Positions 43,250-53,913 are shown, numbered from the stretch's first letter. The stretch: DNA of 64,000 nt from Leptospira interrogans (GCF_900156205.1 NZ_FTNA01000003.1:62001-126000); one strand, 5' to 3'. The notes: generated by a model not told the origin, from the letters alone. Numbers and translations: made by a program.

Positions 43250-43523
43250 ATGTTATTTTCATATACAAGTAGTAAAAAATGTTTTAAGGATTTTATTATA
43301 GCTGTAGAAAAATTAATTTTTTTCGCTTATCATTGAAACAAATGAATAAAACTATTTTGTTACTGATCTATATAAATTGAATATATTAAATTTTTATTAT
43401 AAATTTTGTTTAGAGCTTGTTCCAAATCCTAAACGCTGACCCTTAAGAAGGTGTTTTTCGAACGACCTGCAGAGCGCCAATGTATTGAGTTCAGGAAGTA
43501 AGATTGAGTTTCACAAAAGAAAG

Positions 43524-43733
43524 AGCCGATATTATTTCACTCCGGATAAGGTCACTGAAAATGCCTTCATAAAGAGTTTTAACGGAAAAATGCGAAATGA
43601 ATGCCTAAATGAAAACTAGTTCAAAAATATTGAAGAAGCCCAGCGCCTTATCGAAGAATGGAGAATCTTCTACAATTCAGAAAAGCCGCCTAGTTCACTC
43701 GGAGGTCTGACATATTTAAAACATTCTGATTGA
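43524..43733 (+). pseudogene. IS3-family transposase (OrfB) C-terminal relic
   Basis: In frame from 43524 the translation gives YYFTPDKVTENAFIKSFNG, KMRNECLNEN, an in-frame TAG at 43617-43619, then FKNIEEAQRLIEEWRIFYNS and PPSSLGGLTYL before TGA at 43731. This is the end of an rve-type DDE integrase of the IS3 family (usual motifs NAFIESFNG, ECL and PHSSLGG, including the third catalytic Glu region). The TAG replaces what is normally Trp. The rest of the gene and both IS ends are missing, so it cannot move. Confidence 0.9.
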
Positions 43734-44033
43734 GTAGATTTTCATACATTACACTGATACTAAAAACGGGACACGTAAAGATACTTCTGAGTAAAACTAA
43801 CTTACTACAACAGTGTATAAAAATAACACGTTAGATTTGTTTCAAAAAGTTAGAATCTAAAATCTCACTCAAAAACATAAACTCCTCAATCTATAAAAGC
43901 TTTTACTTTTTCGCAGAAACTACAGTTAACTACAGTTTATTTTCTGTATTCATTTTCATACGTTTTTGTAAAAACATTAAAAAAATAGAACTGTGCTTTT
44001 GACTCTCGGAACCGTATTCGATAAGAGGAAAAA

Positions 44034-45335
44034 ATGAAAAACAAAGTTCAATACAGTTCAGCACAACAAAAAGTAATCAATGAAAACACAAGATTTGTAC
44101 AAGTAGTCGCCGCCGCAGGTTCTGGTAAAACGAGCACGATGGTTGGGATTATCGAAAGAATTTTAGTTGAAAACTTATTTCCAAAAGAATCCGTTTTGGT
44201 TTTAACCTTTTCGCGCAAAGCCGCAATAGAAATTTCAAATAGGATTCAAAAAGTCACAGATAAAAATTCTATCAGAGTTCAAACATTTCATGCGTATTGT
44301 TTGTATGCTCTCAGCCAATGGCATCCTAAATTTACATTAAAAAAACCTAAAATTCTTTCTCCAGAAGAAAAAAATCAATTCTACCGAGGATTCTTAAAAA
44401 AAGAACGTAATAAAATCGGCGGAATTCCGTATGATTTTTTTTGGGCGGAAAATATTCCTTTTATCCAAGAAAATTTTTCAGAACTCAAAAAAGATTTAGA
44501 ATTTGCTTATCAAAAATTTAAATATAACAACGGCTTTTTAGATTTTGAAGACTTAGTAAAAATGTTCTTAGACGGTCTTAAAAACGAAGAGGAGTGGACC
44601 TCTGAACCCAGAAGCCTCCTCCAAAAAATCATCGTAGATGAATTTCAAGATACGGATTTAGAACAACTTGAATTTCTAAAGTTGTTATCTCAAAGAGCGT
44701 CTATCGTTGTCGTAGGAGACGACAGCCAAGCGATTTATAGTTTTCGAGGAACTTCTCCCGAAGCTTTTTTAAACTTTCAACATCTTTTCCAACCCTGTAA
44801 GGTTCACTTTTTAAACACAAATTACCGATCTCTTCCGGAAATTATACACACATCCTCGATTCCAATCCAAAAAAATCATCATAAAATCAACAAAGAAGTT
44901 TTCCCTTTTCGTCACGAAAAAGGTTTTGTGGGAAAGATCTTCATCGAAGAAGCAGCTGACCTAATTCCATTTCTTAACCGAGCGATCCTTACTTCAAAAG
45001 ACGATTTTAAAATTTTATGTAGATCTAATTTTAGGATTTCTGAATATATTAGAGAAGGTATTCCAAAACGTTATCTAATGACGATCCATGCAAGCAAAGG
45101 TTTAGAATTCCATACTGTATTTGTAGACGTTGCAGATGGTTGGAACGCAAGACTCGATTCTACTTTAAAGACTATTGAAGAAGAAAGAAGAATTCTATAT
45201 GTTGGCTTATCAAGAGCCAAAGATCGTTTATTGATCTTAGGAACCAGTAAAAATTCCAGAAGAGAAACGATAGAAAATATATTTTTCCATTATTTCAAAA
45301 AACTCAAAAATATAGTTCCGGAAGATTTAATCTAA
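44034..45335 (+). CDS. UvrD/Rep-family DNA helicase, short form
   Basis: 433 residues of superfamily 1A helicase. Motif [10 protein letters not shown] (27-35), Ia VLTFSRKAA, motif [11 protein letters not shown], motif [15 protein letters not shown], motif IV-like LNTNYRS, motif [12 protein letters not shown] and motif [18 protein letters not shown] are all present and intact, so ATPase activity is likely. UvrD and Rep are about 670-720 residues; here the 2B insertion between motifs IV and V is nearly absent, leaving a minimal helicase. RBS AGAGGAA precedes the ATG. It has no nuclease partner beside it, and lies next to an IS relic. Confidence 0.92.
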   Translation: MKNKVQYSSAQQKVINENTRFVQVVAAAGSGKTSTMVGIIERILVENLFPKESVLVLTFSRKAAIEISNRIQKVTDKNSIRVQTFHAYCLYALSQWHPKFTLKKPKILSPEEKNQFYRGFLKKERNKIGGIPYDFFWAENIPFIQENFSELKKDLEFAYQKFKYNNGFLDFEDLVKMFLDGLKNEEEWTSEPRSLLQKIIVDEFQDTDLEQLEFLKLLSQRASIVVVGDDSQAIYSFRGTSPEAFLNFQHLFQPCKVHFLNTNYRSLPEIIHTSSIPIQKNHHKINKEVFPFRHEKGFVGKIFIEEAADLIPFLNRAILTSKDDFKILCRSNFRISEYIREGIPKRYLMTIHASKGLEFHTVFVDVADGWNARLDSTLKTIEEERRILYVGLSRAKDRLLILGTSKNSRRETIENIFFHYFKKLKNIVPEDLI

Positions 45336-45644
45336 GATTTTTTTTACCCATGCTCATACAAAAACAAAAGCCGATCGCATGTTCTTTTACCGTAGCCACT
45401 TTAGATTTAAAAATAATTTTCTGAATTCTATTTTTTGCCCGATCATTCTTTAAATAGAAATATTCTAACCTTTGCAAATGCCAATTTATTTAGGAAAAGT
45501 TGTAAATCGATTATTAATTAATTCTAAAATGCTTAACTCTTGCAATTTCTTTAGGAAAGTCTTAATCAATCGTTTTCTAAATTGAACTTGATCGCAATCA
45601 TTGAATTTTAAAGCATCCAGATTCAATTGAAATCAATTTCCTTT

Positions 45645-45912
45645 AGAGCTGTCCAAAATCCTGTCGAGCGACCGACGCTGAGTTGCCACCGACCTTAGGG
45701 AGGTTTGCTAAGTTACTTCGAACGACACTTAGAAAGTGAGATTGAGTTTCACAAAAATGTGGAAACTACTACGAAAATTTAACGACATTAGAACTGCTCG
45801 AAAGTTCGCAAATCGCCAAATGTGACAAAATCTGTAGGAGCTACTGCATTTGATTATAAATTTCTAAAAAATGATTGTGTAAAAAAATTTTTGGGGTTTT
45901 GGGACAAACTCT
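45645..45912 (+). repeat. family D inverted-end repeat
   Basis: Ends AGAGCTGTCCAAAATCCTG and GGGTTTTGGGACAAACTCT are inverted. It contains GAGTTTCACAAAAATGTGG and TGCTCGAAAGTTCGCAAATC. This copy is longer than 41121-41288 because it keeps a left section with ACGCTGAGTT. Confidence 0.75.
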
Positions 45913-46060
45913 GATCGTGTTGGTATTAGAATTTTCAAATCCAGGTTCGTTTAAAAACAAAGTAAAACAAAAACAGAACTCTTTTTGTTATCAGTTGACT
46001 ATAAAATGAATTTCTAATTTAATTAAGGTCTTTAAATTGTTGTTTCTTTATTAAACTAAA

Positions 46061-46163
46061 TAGAATTGTTGAAAAATTAATTCTCCATTTGTTTCTATTT
46101 TATGGAAATGGGTAATTGAAGCAGTTTTGTTAATCGGAGCTAGGGAATTTTTCAACAACTCTA
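46061..46163 (+). repeat. family B MITE-like element with TA on both sides
   Basis: 103 bp, ends GAATTGTTGAAAAATT and ATTTTTCAACAACTC, TA at 46061-46062 and 46162-46163. Nearly identical to 41557-41659 and 1804-1905. Confidence 0.88.
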
Positions 46164-46877
46164 ATAATAATTCCCATATTTTAAAGTTTCAAATAACGTG
46201 AGTTCATATAAGAAAGTATTTGAATAAAAAAGTAGGACACGCTTTCAATTCTTATAAATCAAGTATATTCTAATTCTCTAAAATATTCTTTGGAAGGGAA
46301 AAATCCCCCTGAATGTCGATCCTTAGAGAAGTATTCGCTGAGTTTTTTTGGCTTCAAAAGATCGGATTTATATAAGGAGCATTTTGTTGAGTTTGAACGC
46401 AACCTACAGAGCGACCATATTACTGATCTCTAGAAAATTGAGTACCGTTAATTCTATCACAAAGCGCTGATTCTATGTAAAATCGAAGGTCCTTATTATA
46501 TAGTTATGAGTAAGTTCAAGGACAAAGAAAGATTTTGTTAAAAACTCAAGGAGCACATTGAACTTAAAAAACTAAATGAAACACTTTTTACGAAAGTGTT
46601 TCAGGCCACAAACCATTTTAGCGATTGAGATTTACAAATAATTCACCAAGATTTTCTTACACCAAATCTGTGTTATATGGTCATTTTTGAAAAAGAGATA
46701 AAGAAGAGAATAACGTAAATTAAATGCCATCCAGAGTGAAATGTAAAAACAATCCTCGTCCAATCAAATTTGAAATCGAGTGATAACCATGGAAGTGAAA
46801 ACGCTATTTCCTACTGGTATTGGATTTTAAAAACGGATTAAAATTCTTCCGATTGTTTATATTAGATTCGATCAACT

Positions 46878-47924
46878 TTAACTTTCTATAAAGGATCGAT
46901 AATAGATTGCCATTTGTTCAACATTCTTTCGAAAATTGATGGCGACAGATTCAGGTAAAATTTTTTGAATCGAATCCCTTGCTTCGATTAATAACGGGAA
47001 GAGTCCTTCTTGATTTGTAACTTTAAATCGAAATGAATCTCTAGAAAATTCTTCATAAGGAATTTCTGATATTGAATTTCGCACTTTATACGAAAATTCC
47101 GGATCACAAATCAGTTCGACTTCAATTGGTTCGTGAACTTGAAAAAGTATTGGGTGTAAAACCCAATCCTGAGAATTTTCCCTTTTCTGTCCTTGCGGTT
47201 GATAGAGTGGATTTTCAGCTATCGTTTCTACTTTCGTGATTTTAGGAATAATAAATCTTCTTCTTTCCTTTTTCTTTCTATCGTATGCTAAAAGATAATA
47301 GTCTTCCGAATTTTTTCGAATCAATCGTATCGGATCTGCCTCTACCTTATAGGTTTCTTCCGGAAAAGTTTTATAATATAAAAATTGAATGGGAGATTTT
47401 ATTTTCAAAGCTTCTAAAAGTTTTTTTAAAAGTTCTTCCGAAGCACTTGCTTCAACCTGACTTAAATTCTTTTGAGTTTTCAAATCTGTTTCTAATTCTG
47501 GATAAATATCTAGTTTCCCTTCAAATAATTTCTGAGACAACGAATACAATTCTAAAGAAGGTGTCTCTTGATAGGATCTAAGAATTGTTTCCGCAAGTAC
47601 GCTGAATTCTTCTTTATCTAATTTTAGTTCCCGATTGGATACGTTTCGGTCAAGAATGTATCCCTCTTGTGTAGAACGAACCAAAAAGCCAAGCTCTCCT
47701 AATTCTTCTATGTCTCTGGAAAGTTTTTTCCGATCTGAATCCGGATTTTCTAGATTTTGATAATGATCGGGAAGTAAAGAACGAATTTTAGTAAAACTCA
47801 TAGGAGAATGACGGGTAAGCAAATTGAACAACAATGCGGAAAGTCTGGATTCCGTTTTTCCCGCTTCTTTTATGGGTATTGGGAAATCTTCCTCATCCTC
47901 GTTCCAGTTTTGAATTTCTGACAT
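46878..47924 (-). CDS. WYL-domain transcriptional regulator, PafB-like
   Basis: 348 residues. After an acidic N-terminus, [31 protein letters not shown] and [17 protein letters not shown] form a winged-helix DNA-binding domain. A WYL domain follows, with [49 protein letters not shown] (WYL positions read YYL), and a WCX domain ends the protein. The pattern is that of PafB, usually encoded directly before PafC. The PafC-like gene here is at 36297-37241, same strand and downstream, but separated by 9.6 kb. Regulated genes are unknown. Confidence 0.85.
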   Translation of the reverse strand: MSEIQNWNEDEEDFPIPIKEAGKTESRLSALLFNLLTRHSPMSFTKIRSLLPDHYQNLENPDSDRKKLSRDIEELGELGFLVRSTQEGYILDRNVSNRELKLDKEEFSVLAETILRSYQETPSLELYSLSQKLFEGKLDIYPELETDLKTQKNLSQVEASASEELLKKLLEALKIKSPIQFLYYKTFPEETYKVEADPIRLIRKNSEDYYLLAYDRKKKERRRFIIPKITKVETIAENPLYQPQGQKRENSQDWVLHPILFQVHEPIEVELICDPEFSYKVRNSISEIPYEEFSRDSFRFKVTNQEGLFPLLIEARDSIQKILPESVAINFRKNVEQMAIYYRSFIES

Positions 47925-48035
47925 ACCGAAAACTTTCAGAGACTCTACATTCTAATCAACTCGAAAACCACTTGAATCCATTCGCTTGGCTTACAAAATT
48001 TACTCCATTACAGATTTTATTCAAAAGGGATAAAA

Positions 48036-48251
<216 letters not shown>

Positions 48252-48257
48252 AACCCA

Positions 48258-48284
48258 AACCGGAAGAAATTCCGGTTTTTCTTT
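48258..48284 (+). terminator. intrinsic terminator
   Basis: AACCGGAA and TTCCGGTT pair perfectly around a GAAA tetraloop and are followed by TTTCTTTT. Ends the transcript of the 71-residue membrane protein gene. Confidence 0.93.
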
Positions 48285-48354
48285 TAAGGAACTTAATTTT
48301 AACGTGAATTTTGTATGACTTGAAAGGAATCGATGCGAGAAATACTCAGCAAAA

Positions 48355-48698
48355 CGATAACCACCCCCCACAAGTATTTGATCATCTGTCGGAATTACAA
48401 CAAATCCTCTGTAAAACTTAGTTCCCTACAACGCGATTCGTAGAGAGCGTTGTGCTGAGTTTTCCAACGCGATTCGTAGAGAGCGTTGTGCTGAGTTTTC
48501 CCTATTTTTGGATGGGTGAAGGTGGTAAGGTTTTCTCTATCAGAAAAACATACTTTTTGCAAGTAAAAAGACTCATTCTTGTCGGAACACTTGAAAAATG
48601 TGCCTTTTTGAGCCCAGAACGGCGATCCATAGAAAGCCCGTTCTGTTAAGTTCATTCTGATTCTAAAATCCTATTAACTTGTGGGGTTGGTGATGGGT
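48355..48698 (-). repeat. family C inverted-end repeat with tandem duplication
   Basis: Ends GATAACCACCCCCCACAAG and AACTTGTGGGGTTGGTGATG are inverted. A 36-bp unit beginning AACGCGATTCGTAGAGAGCG is duplicated exactly at 48430-48465 and 48466-48501. Confidence 0.8.
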
Positions 48699-48761
48699 CG
48701 CATTTTAAGACGTTCGACGGATCGCATTCTATAATAAATTAAAACTAAAGGTGATGATGTT

Positions 48762-48838
48762 GTATAATGTTTTCTGTATGCAATTGATTGACCAGAGTTG
48801 AGAACCCGGTGATGATCTTGGCGGCCAGATTCGCTCGG
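48762..48838 (+). repeat. two-stem repeat (family F), partial copy
   Basis: ATTGACCAGAGTTGAGAACC, CGGTGATGATC and GGCGGCCAGATTCGCTCGG correspond to the family F core. The left stem partner is absent. Confidence 0.55.
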
Positions 48839-48968
48839 ATTGAGTTAGTTCCTACAATTTTAGAATTTGTTTGTAAAATCGTAATTTGTGGTAGTTCCCA
48901 CATTTTAGAAATCGATCTGTAAAACTCAGATCCTACTTTTTTCAGAATTATGGTCGAACTCATATTAG
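48839..48968 (+). repeat. family A element, left end lost
   Basis: Contains GAGTTAGTTCCTACAATTTT, a TGTGGTAGTTCCCACA hairpin (48887-48902) and GAAATCGATCTGTAAAACTC; the right end GGTCGAACTCATATT is degenerate. Confidence 0.6.
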
Positions 48969-49175
48969 CTTAGTCTCTACTTAGAAATGATAAATCGATA
49001 GTTTTGAAACTAACTTTAGGTTCTTTATAAATTCAAAATTACAGTTCCTTAATGAATCGACTATTCAATCAGATACGTTTTAAAATTGATTTTTATCTTA
49101 AGTAGAAAATTAATTTTTTTTATAATTTCGGAAAAAAAATTTATTTCTTTCCAACGTTCCGTCCGATATTTAGTA

Positions 49176-49216
<41 letters not shown>

Positions 49217-49298
49217 TATTTCAGAAAAGAAGTCCCTTTTGAAGTTTATACCAAGTGGTATTCTTTCCGGATCTGAATTCTGAAGAGGAGGAAAGAAC

Positions 49299-49817
49299 AT
49301 GGAAGTTCCACTCACAAATCTGATCCATTCCGCGGAAAAACTCATTCGCGACAAACGCTCTTCCGCTAGAAACGTTTCTACCCGTGTAGAGCAAGAAAGT
49401 TTGGACAAGACCGAATTTTCTTCGGGACTCACGTCTCGTTATTTGAAGATTCAGGAAACACTTTCTAGTCTTCAGGGAGAATTTACCCGTGAACAAATGA
49501 AACTAGGCATTTTAAACGAAGGAAACACGCCTAACAGCGAACTGATCAATATTTTGTTCGGTGAAACTCCTTTGTTTAGAGAACTTGCAGAAAACCCTGA
49601 AATCGATCAGAGCACTTTAAAAGAAAAGATTCAAGAAAAGAAAAATAAACTTACGGATACAATTCGTAACTTAGAAGTAGAATCCGAAAATATTTTTTCC
49701 GTAGGAATGTTGAAAGACCAAAATCATTTTTCTAAGTCCTTAGAAACGATCAGTGGTAAAAGCGTTCAGATGAAACAACTTTCCGAAAAAACGATCGAGA
49801 GATTAATCAAAGAATAA
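49299..49817 (+). CDS. conserved hypothetical coiled-coil protein
   Basis: 172 residues, soluble and almost wholly helical. Heptad-like stretches at about 45-65 and 110-140 (STLKEKIQEKKNKLTDTIRNLEVES) suggest coiled coil. GAGGAGG eight bases before the ATG is an excellent ribosome site. A weak stem (AACGGG/CCTGTT) with a T run follows the stop. No family recognised; size and composition would suit a chaperone or flagellar accessory protein, but this is only a guess. Confidence 0.8.
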   Translation: MEVPLTNLIHSAEKLIRDKRSSARNVSTRVEQESLDKTEFSSGLTSRYLKIQETLSSLQGEFTREQMKLGILNEGNTPNSELINILFGETPLFRELAENPEIDQSTLKEKIQEKKNKLTDTIRNLEVESENIFSVGMLKDQNHFSKSLETISGKSVQMKQLSEKTIERLIKE

Positions 49818-49822
49818 AAAAA

Positions 49823-49856
49823 CGGGTTAATTTAATTTTCCTGTTTTTTATTTTTG
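49823..49856 (+). terminator. probable intrinsic terminator
   Basis: AAAACGGG and CCTGTTTT pair with one G-T around a long AT-rich loop and are followed by TTATTTTTG. Confidence 0.55.
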
Positions 49857-49898
49857 AACCTCTTAATTCTTTCCAAAACCTCAAAATTTTAACTCATT

Positions 49899-50215
49899 CC
49901 AAAACTTTAGGATTGTAGGGACTACTATTCATTTAACTACGACAAGACGGTTTTAAGATTTATAAATTTTTCTTAAGAGACTTAATCTGTGGGAACTAAC
50001 ATAAATTTTACGATTCACGGCTGAATACTTCATCCCAAAACTTTAGGATTGTAGGAACTACTATTCATTTAACTACGACAAGACGGTTTAAACATCTATA
50101 AATTTTTCTTAAGAGACTTAATCTGTGGGAACTAACACAAATTTTAAGATTCACGGCTGAATACTTCATCCCAAAACCTCAAAATTGTAGGAACTACTAC
50201 AAATTCACGTTAAGT
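49899..50215 (+). repeat. 136-bp tandem repeat, 2.3 copies
   Basis: Units start at 49899, 50035 and 50171 (partial), an exact 136-base period set by CCAAAAC. The first two units are nearly identical and share CTACTATTCATTTAACTACG and TAATCTGTGGGAACTAACA. It lies between the coiled-coil gene and the convergent dehydrogenase gene. Variation in copy number between strains would be expected. Confidence 0.85.
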
Positions 50216-50228
50216 TTACTCGAAAGCA

Positions 50229-51650
50229 TTAGAAATGTTTAATTACTACTTTGATTGATTCCGAACTTTTAGCGGTTTTAAACGCCTGATTCAAATCTTC
50301 AGGTGAATAAAAATGGGTTACCATATTCTTTTCAAGCGCTTCTGAAATTTTTTTGTTTTCCTGTAATAGCTTGATTGCAAGTTGAAAATCTCCGCATCGG
50401 GACGAACGAATTGACTTTCCAGAATTCAAAAATTCTAATATATAATTTTTTTCCGATTTTCCCTGGAAAAGGATAGCTCCTCTCGGACGTATCAAAGAAT
50501 TTTCATGACTTCGACTTGGACGAATCAAACGATCTATCTCCTCTACAGTACCTGCAATTCCCAAATCGAAACGAGGAATTCGTCCTCGAAAATCTTCAGT
50601 CGATAGTATTTTTTCGGCGTCCTCAATTTTACCGTAATATACTTTGAAATGTGAAGGTAAAGTCACCTTTCCAACATTAGGTGCTACATATACAGTCCGA
50701 TTGGAACGATTTTCTTTTTCCCAACAAAAGTTTAAATTTTCATCAGCGAATTTTAAAAGACTAAGTTCGTCCACCACCAACTCCGTTAACTTTTTAATCC
50801 CAAAAACTTCTTGCCCGTTCGTGGTTTTTAGATGTAATTCTCTACTTGTAAGCCGAATCGCACTTTCAAAGCCACTTGTAGTTCCGGTTGTATCGTAAAC
50901 AATTGTATAACGTTTATCAAGAGTTTCTATTTTTTCTTTTCCCAAATCGATCATTTGATCCGCTCCTAACTTGAAAGAAAGTTTTAAGAGATGATCCCGT
51001 CTAGAAAGTGCTGAAATTTTAAATCGAGTTCCCGAAGAATTTCGAAAAGCGGCTAACGCGGCTACTACGAGACTTCCTAATCTTCTCGGCCCTAAAACCG
51101 CAACCTCATCCCCATCTTTAGGTGGAGAAGATAGTACCGCTTGTAAAGAAGCCGCAAATGGTTCTATTAAAACCGCAACCTTATCAGAAAGTGTATGATA
51201 AGAAATCGCTGCATTTTGTGGTGCTAAAATATAAGGTCCAAATCCTCCAGGAAGTCTATCGATTCCGAGTACTTTTCTTGTAGGACTATGAGATGCAATT
51301 CCTTCCTCACAAAATTTGTCGAAAGGTTTTTCTCCTCTCGCTTCGAATGTATCATTGATCTCTACTACGTATTTTTGTTTAAGTCCATGGATTGACTCCA
51401 TATCTTCTGCAATTACTTCATGTCCAATCACTTGAGGAAGTGGGAAAGGAAGAAAACTTCTGGAAAGATCTGTAGAACAAACTCCGCAAAGTTTGGTCCT
51501 TAATAGTTTATATCCTGGGCCGAGGCACAAATACTCTTTTCCGTTTCTATATATTTCCCAGCCTTTTTCCAGACTTCCTTTGAATAGATAATTCGCTTTT
51601 TCAAAAGTTTCATCCGAACGATAATCCATCGCCGAAAATTCGATCTTCAT
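50229..51650 (-). CDS. zinc-type alcohol dehydrogenase-like protein (MDR family)
   Basis: 473 residues from the chosen ATG. It has an N-terminal GroES-like domain with GVCSTDLS and GHEVIAED, equivalents of the catalytic zinc ligands, then a Rossmann domain with AVLGPRRLGSLVVAAL instead of GxGxxG. The C-terminal half is longer than in typical 340-350-residue enzymes, with an insertion around residues 270-400. The frame opens 12 codons upstream at 51686, but GGGGAAG nine bases before the ATG at 51650 decides the start. It probably reduces or oxidises an alcohol/aldehyde with NAD(P); the substrate is unknown. Confidence 0.8.
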   Translation of the reverse strand: MKIEFSAMDYRSDETFEKANYLFKGSLEKGWEIYRNGKEYLCLGPGYKLLRTKLCGVCSTDLSRSFLPFPLPQVIGHEVIAEDMESIHGLKQKYVVEINDTFEARGEKPFDKFCEEGIASHSPTRKVLGIDRLPGGFGPYILAPQNAAISYHTLSDKVAVLIEPFAASLQAVLSSPPKDGDEVAVLGPRRLGSLVVAALAAFRNSSGTRFKISALSRRDHLLKLSFKLGADQMIDLGKEKIETLDKRYTIVYDTTGTTSGFESAIRLTSRELHLKTTNGQEVFGIKKLTELVVDELSLLKFADENLNFCWEKENRSNRTVYVAPNVGKVTLPSHFKVYYGKIEDAEKILSTEDFRGRIPRFDLGIAGTVEEIDRLIRPSRSHENSLIRPRGAILFQGKSEKNYILEFLNSGKSIRSSRCGDFQLAIKLLQENKKISEALEKNMVTHFYSPEDLNQAFKTAKSSESIKVVIKHF

Positions 51651-52105
51651 GTTCTGCTTCCCCTTTCTTTCATTCCAAATTTTCAAGAAGATCTAAATCT
51701 TCACCCAGTTATTGAGAAAGTAGTAGTTCCCACATTTTCTAAATTGATCTGTAAAATCTCGAACCGTGGTAGTTCCCACATGCGACTTTTCGCGTAATAA
51801 CAAGTTTTTATAAAACCCAAAGATAATGATTCTAAAATTAAAGGTTTGCATAAAGTTATTGTTATATGAAATCAAATTAAAATTTCATTTCATATAACCT
51901 TACAGAAGTTTGTAGTAGTTACTACAAATTTCAAGATTTATGGTAAAATTTTTAAACGTAGAAACTCATACAATTTAAAATGACGATAAAGCCGTTATAA
52001 AAAAACATAATCTTCTAATAGATATATCTGTGGGAACTAACACAAATCTTGAAGTTGTACGGTAAAATTTGCATTACTCATTCCTATAAAATCAAACACC
52101 TAAAT

Positions 52106-52278
52106 AACGTGAGTTCGACGTAAAAAATCCATAATTCATTTTTCTAAAAAAAGTTGTGATCTCGATTTCTAAAATGTGGGAACTACCGCAAATCACAATT
52201 TTACGAACAAATTCTAAAATTGTAGGAGCTCATACTTTTAGAAAATTCTTTCTCATTTACTTACACCGAACTCACGTT
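52106..52278 (-). repeat. family A MITE-like element with AAAT duplication
   Basis: 173 bp; left end AACGTGAGTTCGACGTAA, right end TTACACCGAACTCACGTT. AAAT lies on both sides (52102-52105, 52279-52282), a direct repeat, so a real target duplication. Confidence 0.87.
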
Positions 52279-52281
52279 AAA

Positions 52282-52376
52282 TAGAATCGTTGAAAATCCA
52301 TAATTCATATCAACAAAACTGCTTCCAGCGACCGTTTCCATGAAATAGATGGAGAATTAATTTTTCAAAAACTCTA
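52282..52376 (-). repeat. family B MITE-like element with TA on both sides
   Basis: 95 bp; GAATCGTTGAAAAT and AATTTTTCAAAAACTC, TA at 52282-52283 and 52375-52376. It sits against the right flank of the family A copy, its TA overlapping that copy's AAAT. Confidence 0.82.
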
Positions 52377-52380
52377 CAAC

Positions 52381-52416
<36 letters not shown>

Positions 52417-52752
52417 AACTCCAATCATTCTAAAATATTTTTGAGATAGCTTCCTAATATTGAAATTAAGCTATGGGTATTTTATTATTATGTGTCTGAA
52501 TAATCTCTATACAACCTATTACTCATAACTATATAATAAAGTACTTAATATTTTGCACGAAATCAGTGTTTTGTGATAAAATCAACGGTACTCAATTTTA
52601 TAGAGATCAGTATCATAAATTTTTATTATAAAGCCATATTTGAGTGTAAAATATTGAGACTGTATTTTATAGGGACAACAAAAGAAATTCTTCAATAAAG
52701 TGCAGATACTTTTAATCATTTGAATATTTAATTTATATAATGAATGAAAATT

Positions 52753-53913
52753 TTATAAATTCATCCGACGAAACATCCAAAAACACAAACCTAAGAATAA
52801 ACTTGGAGTAATCCAAACTCCTGCAAAAGGAGGTATTACTCCGTTTTCACCTAGAGATTTTCCTGCAGAGTTAAATATATAATAGATGAGTACGACTCCG
52901 ATGGTTATTCCTAAAGAAGCGACTCCGGCGGTTTTTTTTGTAAAATACCCCGCAATCGTTCCAATCAAAGTAACTATGATCGTCATCATAGGTAAAGCAA
53001 AAACGGAATGTTTTTCTGTAAGAACGTCTCCGTAAGCAAGACCTTTTTGAATTCTTCTTTTTTCTTCTTCTTTTAACTGAAAGAGATTCATCTCTTCCAC
53101 GGAACCTGCAGGAACTTTAAAGTAAGAAGGTTCTTCGGGAAGTTCGTATTCTTTTTCTTCGTAAGTTTCTTGAGAACTGAGTTTCAAATCGTTGTCAAAA
53201 TGCCACTCTTCTACTTTCTTCATCTTCCAAAGTTTAGTTTCGTAATTGTATTTCGCCTTCAAAGAAGAGATTACCGTTTCTGGAGATCCATCCGGTCTAA
53301 GTCTTATATAATTGAATCCCCCATTGATCTCGTCCTTATCCGGATCATAAAAATATAAATAATAAAACCCTTCTTTTCCTTTCACGTGAAATTGATACAC
53401 ACTATTCGCAAGAGTTCCCATTCCCTCTGTAAGTGTATCGTGTTCTATTTTTGCTAATTTGTTGACCGGCCTTACGATTAACTCAGTCGCGAGCAACATT
53501 ATAATCCACATTAAAATTCCGAATAGGATGAGAGGAGTTACAATTCTAAAAAAAGATACCCCCGCAGCCATCATAGAAACGAGTTCCTTGTTTACTGAAA
53601 ACTGCCCAACCGTAAAACAAATTGAAAACATCAAAGACATGGAAACTACAGTAGTAGATATGATCTTCGGAATACTATAAACTAAAAAAAGCGCCACGTG
53701 GTATCTAGGCGCCTTTGTTGCAGTAAAATTTCTTAGGTTATCATTTACAAGAGAAAGTAGCATAATCCCTGTTAGTAGAATCACGGTTCCAATAAAGATT
53801 TTAAAAAATTCTCCAAATAAGTACTTATCTAAAATTCTTAATGGAAAAAATTCCTTCTTCCATTTTTGAAAAAAAGATTTGAAGGAATGAAATTGAAAAG
53901 GACTTGCAGACAT
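52753..53913 (-). CDS. LptF/LptG family permease (YjgP/YjgQ)
   Basis: 386 residues. After a cytoplasmic N-terminus, RILDKYLFGEFFKIFIGTVILLTGIMLL starts the first of six membrane helices: three N-terminal (residues about 35-150), a periplasmic beta-jellyroll domain (about 160-270), and three C-terminal (about 290-385). This is the architecture of LptF/LptG, which with LptB extract LPS from the inner membrane and feed it to the periplasmic bridge. Leptospira makes LPS, so the role fits. Whether this is the F or the G paralogue cannot be told; the partner is not adjacent. Confidence 0.9.
   Translation of the reverse strand: MSASPFQFHSFKSFFQKWKKEFFPLRILDKYLFGEFFKIFIGTVILLTGIMLLSLVNDNLRNFTATKAPRYHVALFLVYSIPKIISTTVVSMSLMFSICFTVGQFSVNKELVSMMAAGVSFFRIVTPLILFGILMWIIMLLATELIVRPVNKLAKIEHDTLTEGMGTLANSVYQFHVKGKEGFYYLYFYDPDKDEINGGFNYIRLRPDGSPETVISSLKAKYNYETKLWKMKKVEEWHFDNDLKLSSQETYEEKEYELPEEPSYFKVPAGSVEEMNLFQLKEEEKRRIQKGLAYGDVLTEKHSVFALPMMTIIVTLIGTIAGYFTKKTAGVASLGITIGVVLIYYIFNSAGKSLGENGVIPPFAGVWITPSLFLGLCFWMFRRMNL

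Larger units (their letters stand above)
42085..44033. other. 1.9 kb gene-poor stretch with repeats and an IS relic
   Basis: Family A at 42659-42901, degenerate family B at about 43165-43249 and 43297-43380, part of a family D element at 43412-43520, and an IS3 transposase relic at 43524-43733. The rest is AT-rich. The ribosome site of the helicase (AGAGGAA) is at the right edge. Confidence 0.65.
45336..46877. other. 1.5 kb repeat-rich gap
   Basis: Family D at 45645-45912 and family B at 46061-46163 are the clear elements. A family A left end (AACGTGAGTTCATATAAG) at about 46195 has no right partner. Near 46500-46675 a degraded family A/F-like stretch ends TTTTCTTACACCAAATCTG and contains a hairpin GAAACACTTT...AAAGTGTTTC. 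No gene. Confidence 0.6.

Noticed and set aside
48395..48655. 86-codon and 65-codon frames in both strands
   Set aside because: Both lie inside a family C element and reproduce translated repeat units (duplicated TQHNALYESR).
49899..50215. Possible CRISPR array
   Set aside because: The units are long (136 bp) and almost entirely identical, with no spacer/repeat alternation and no cas genes.
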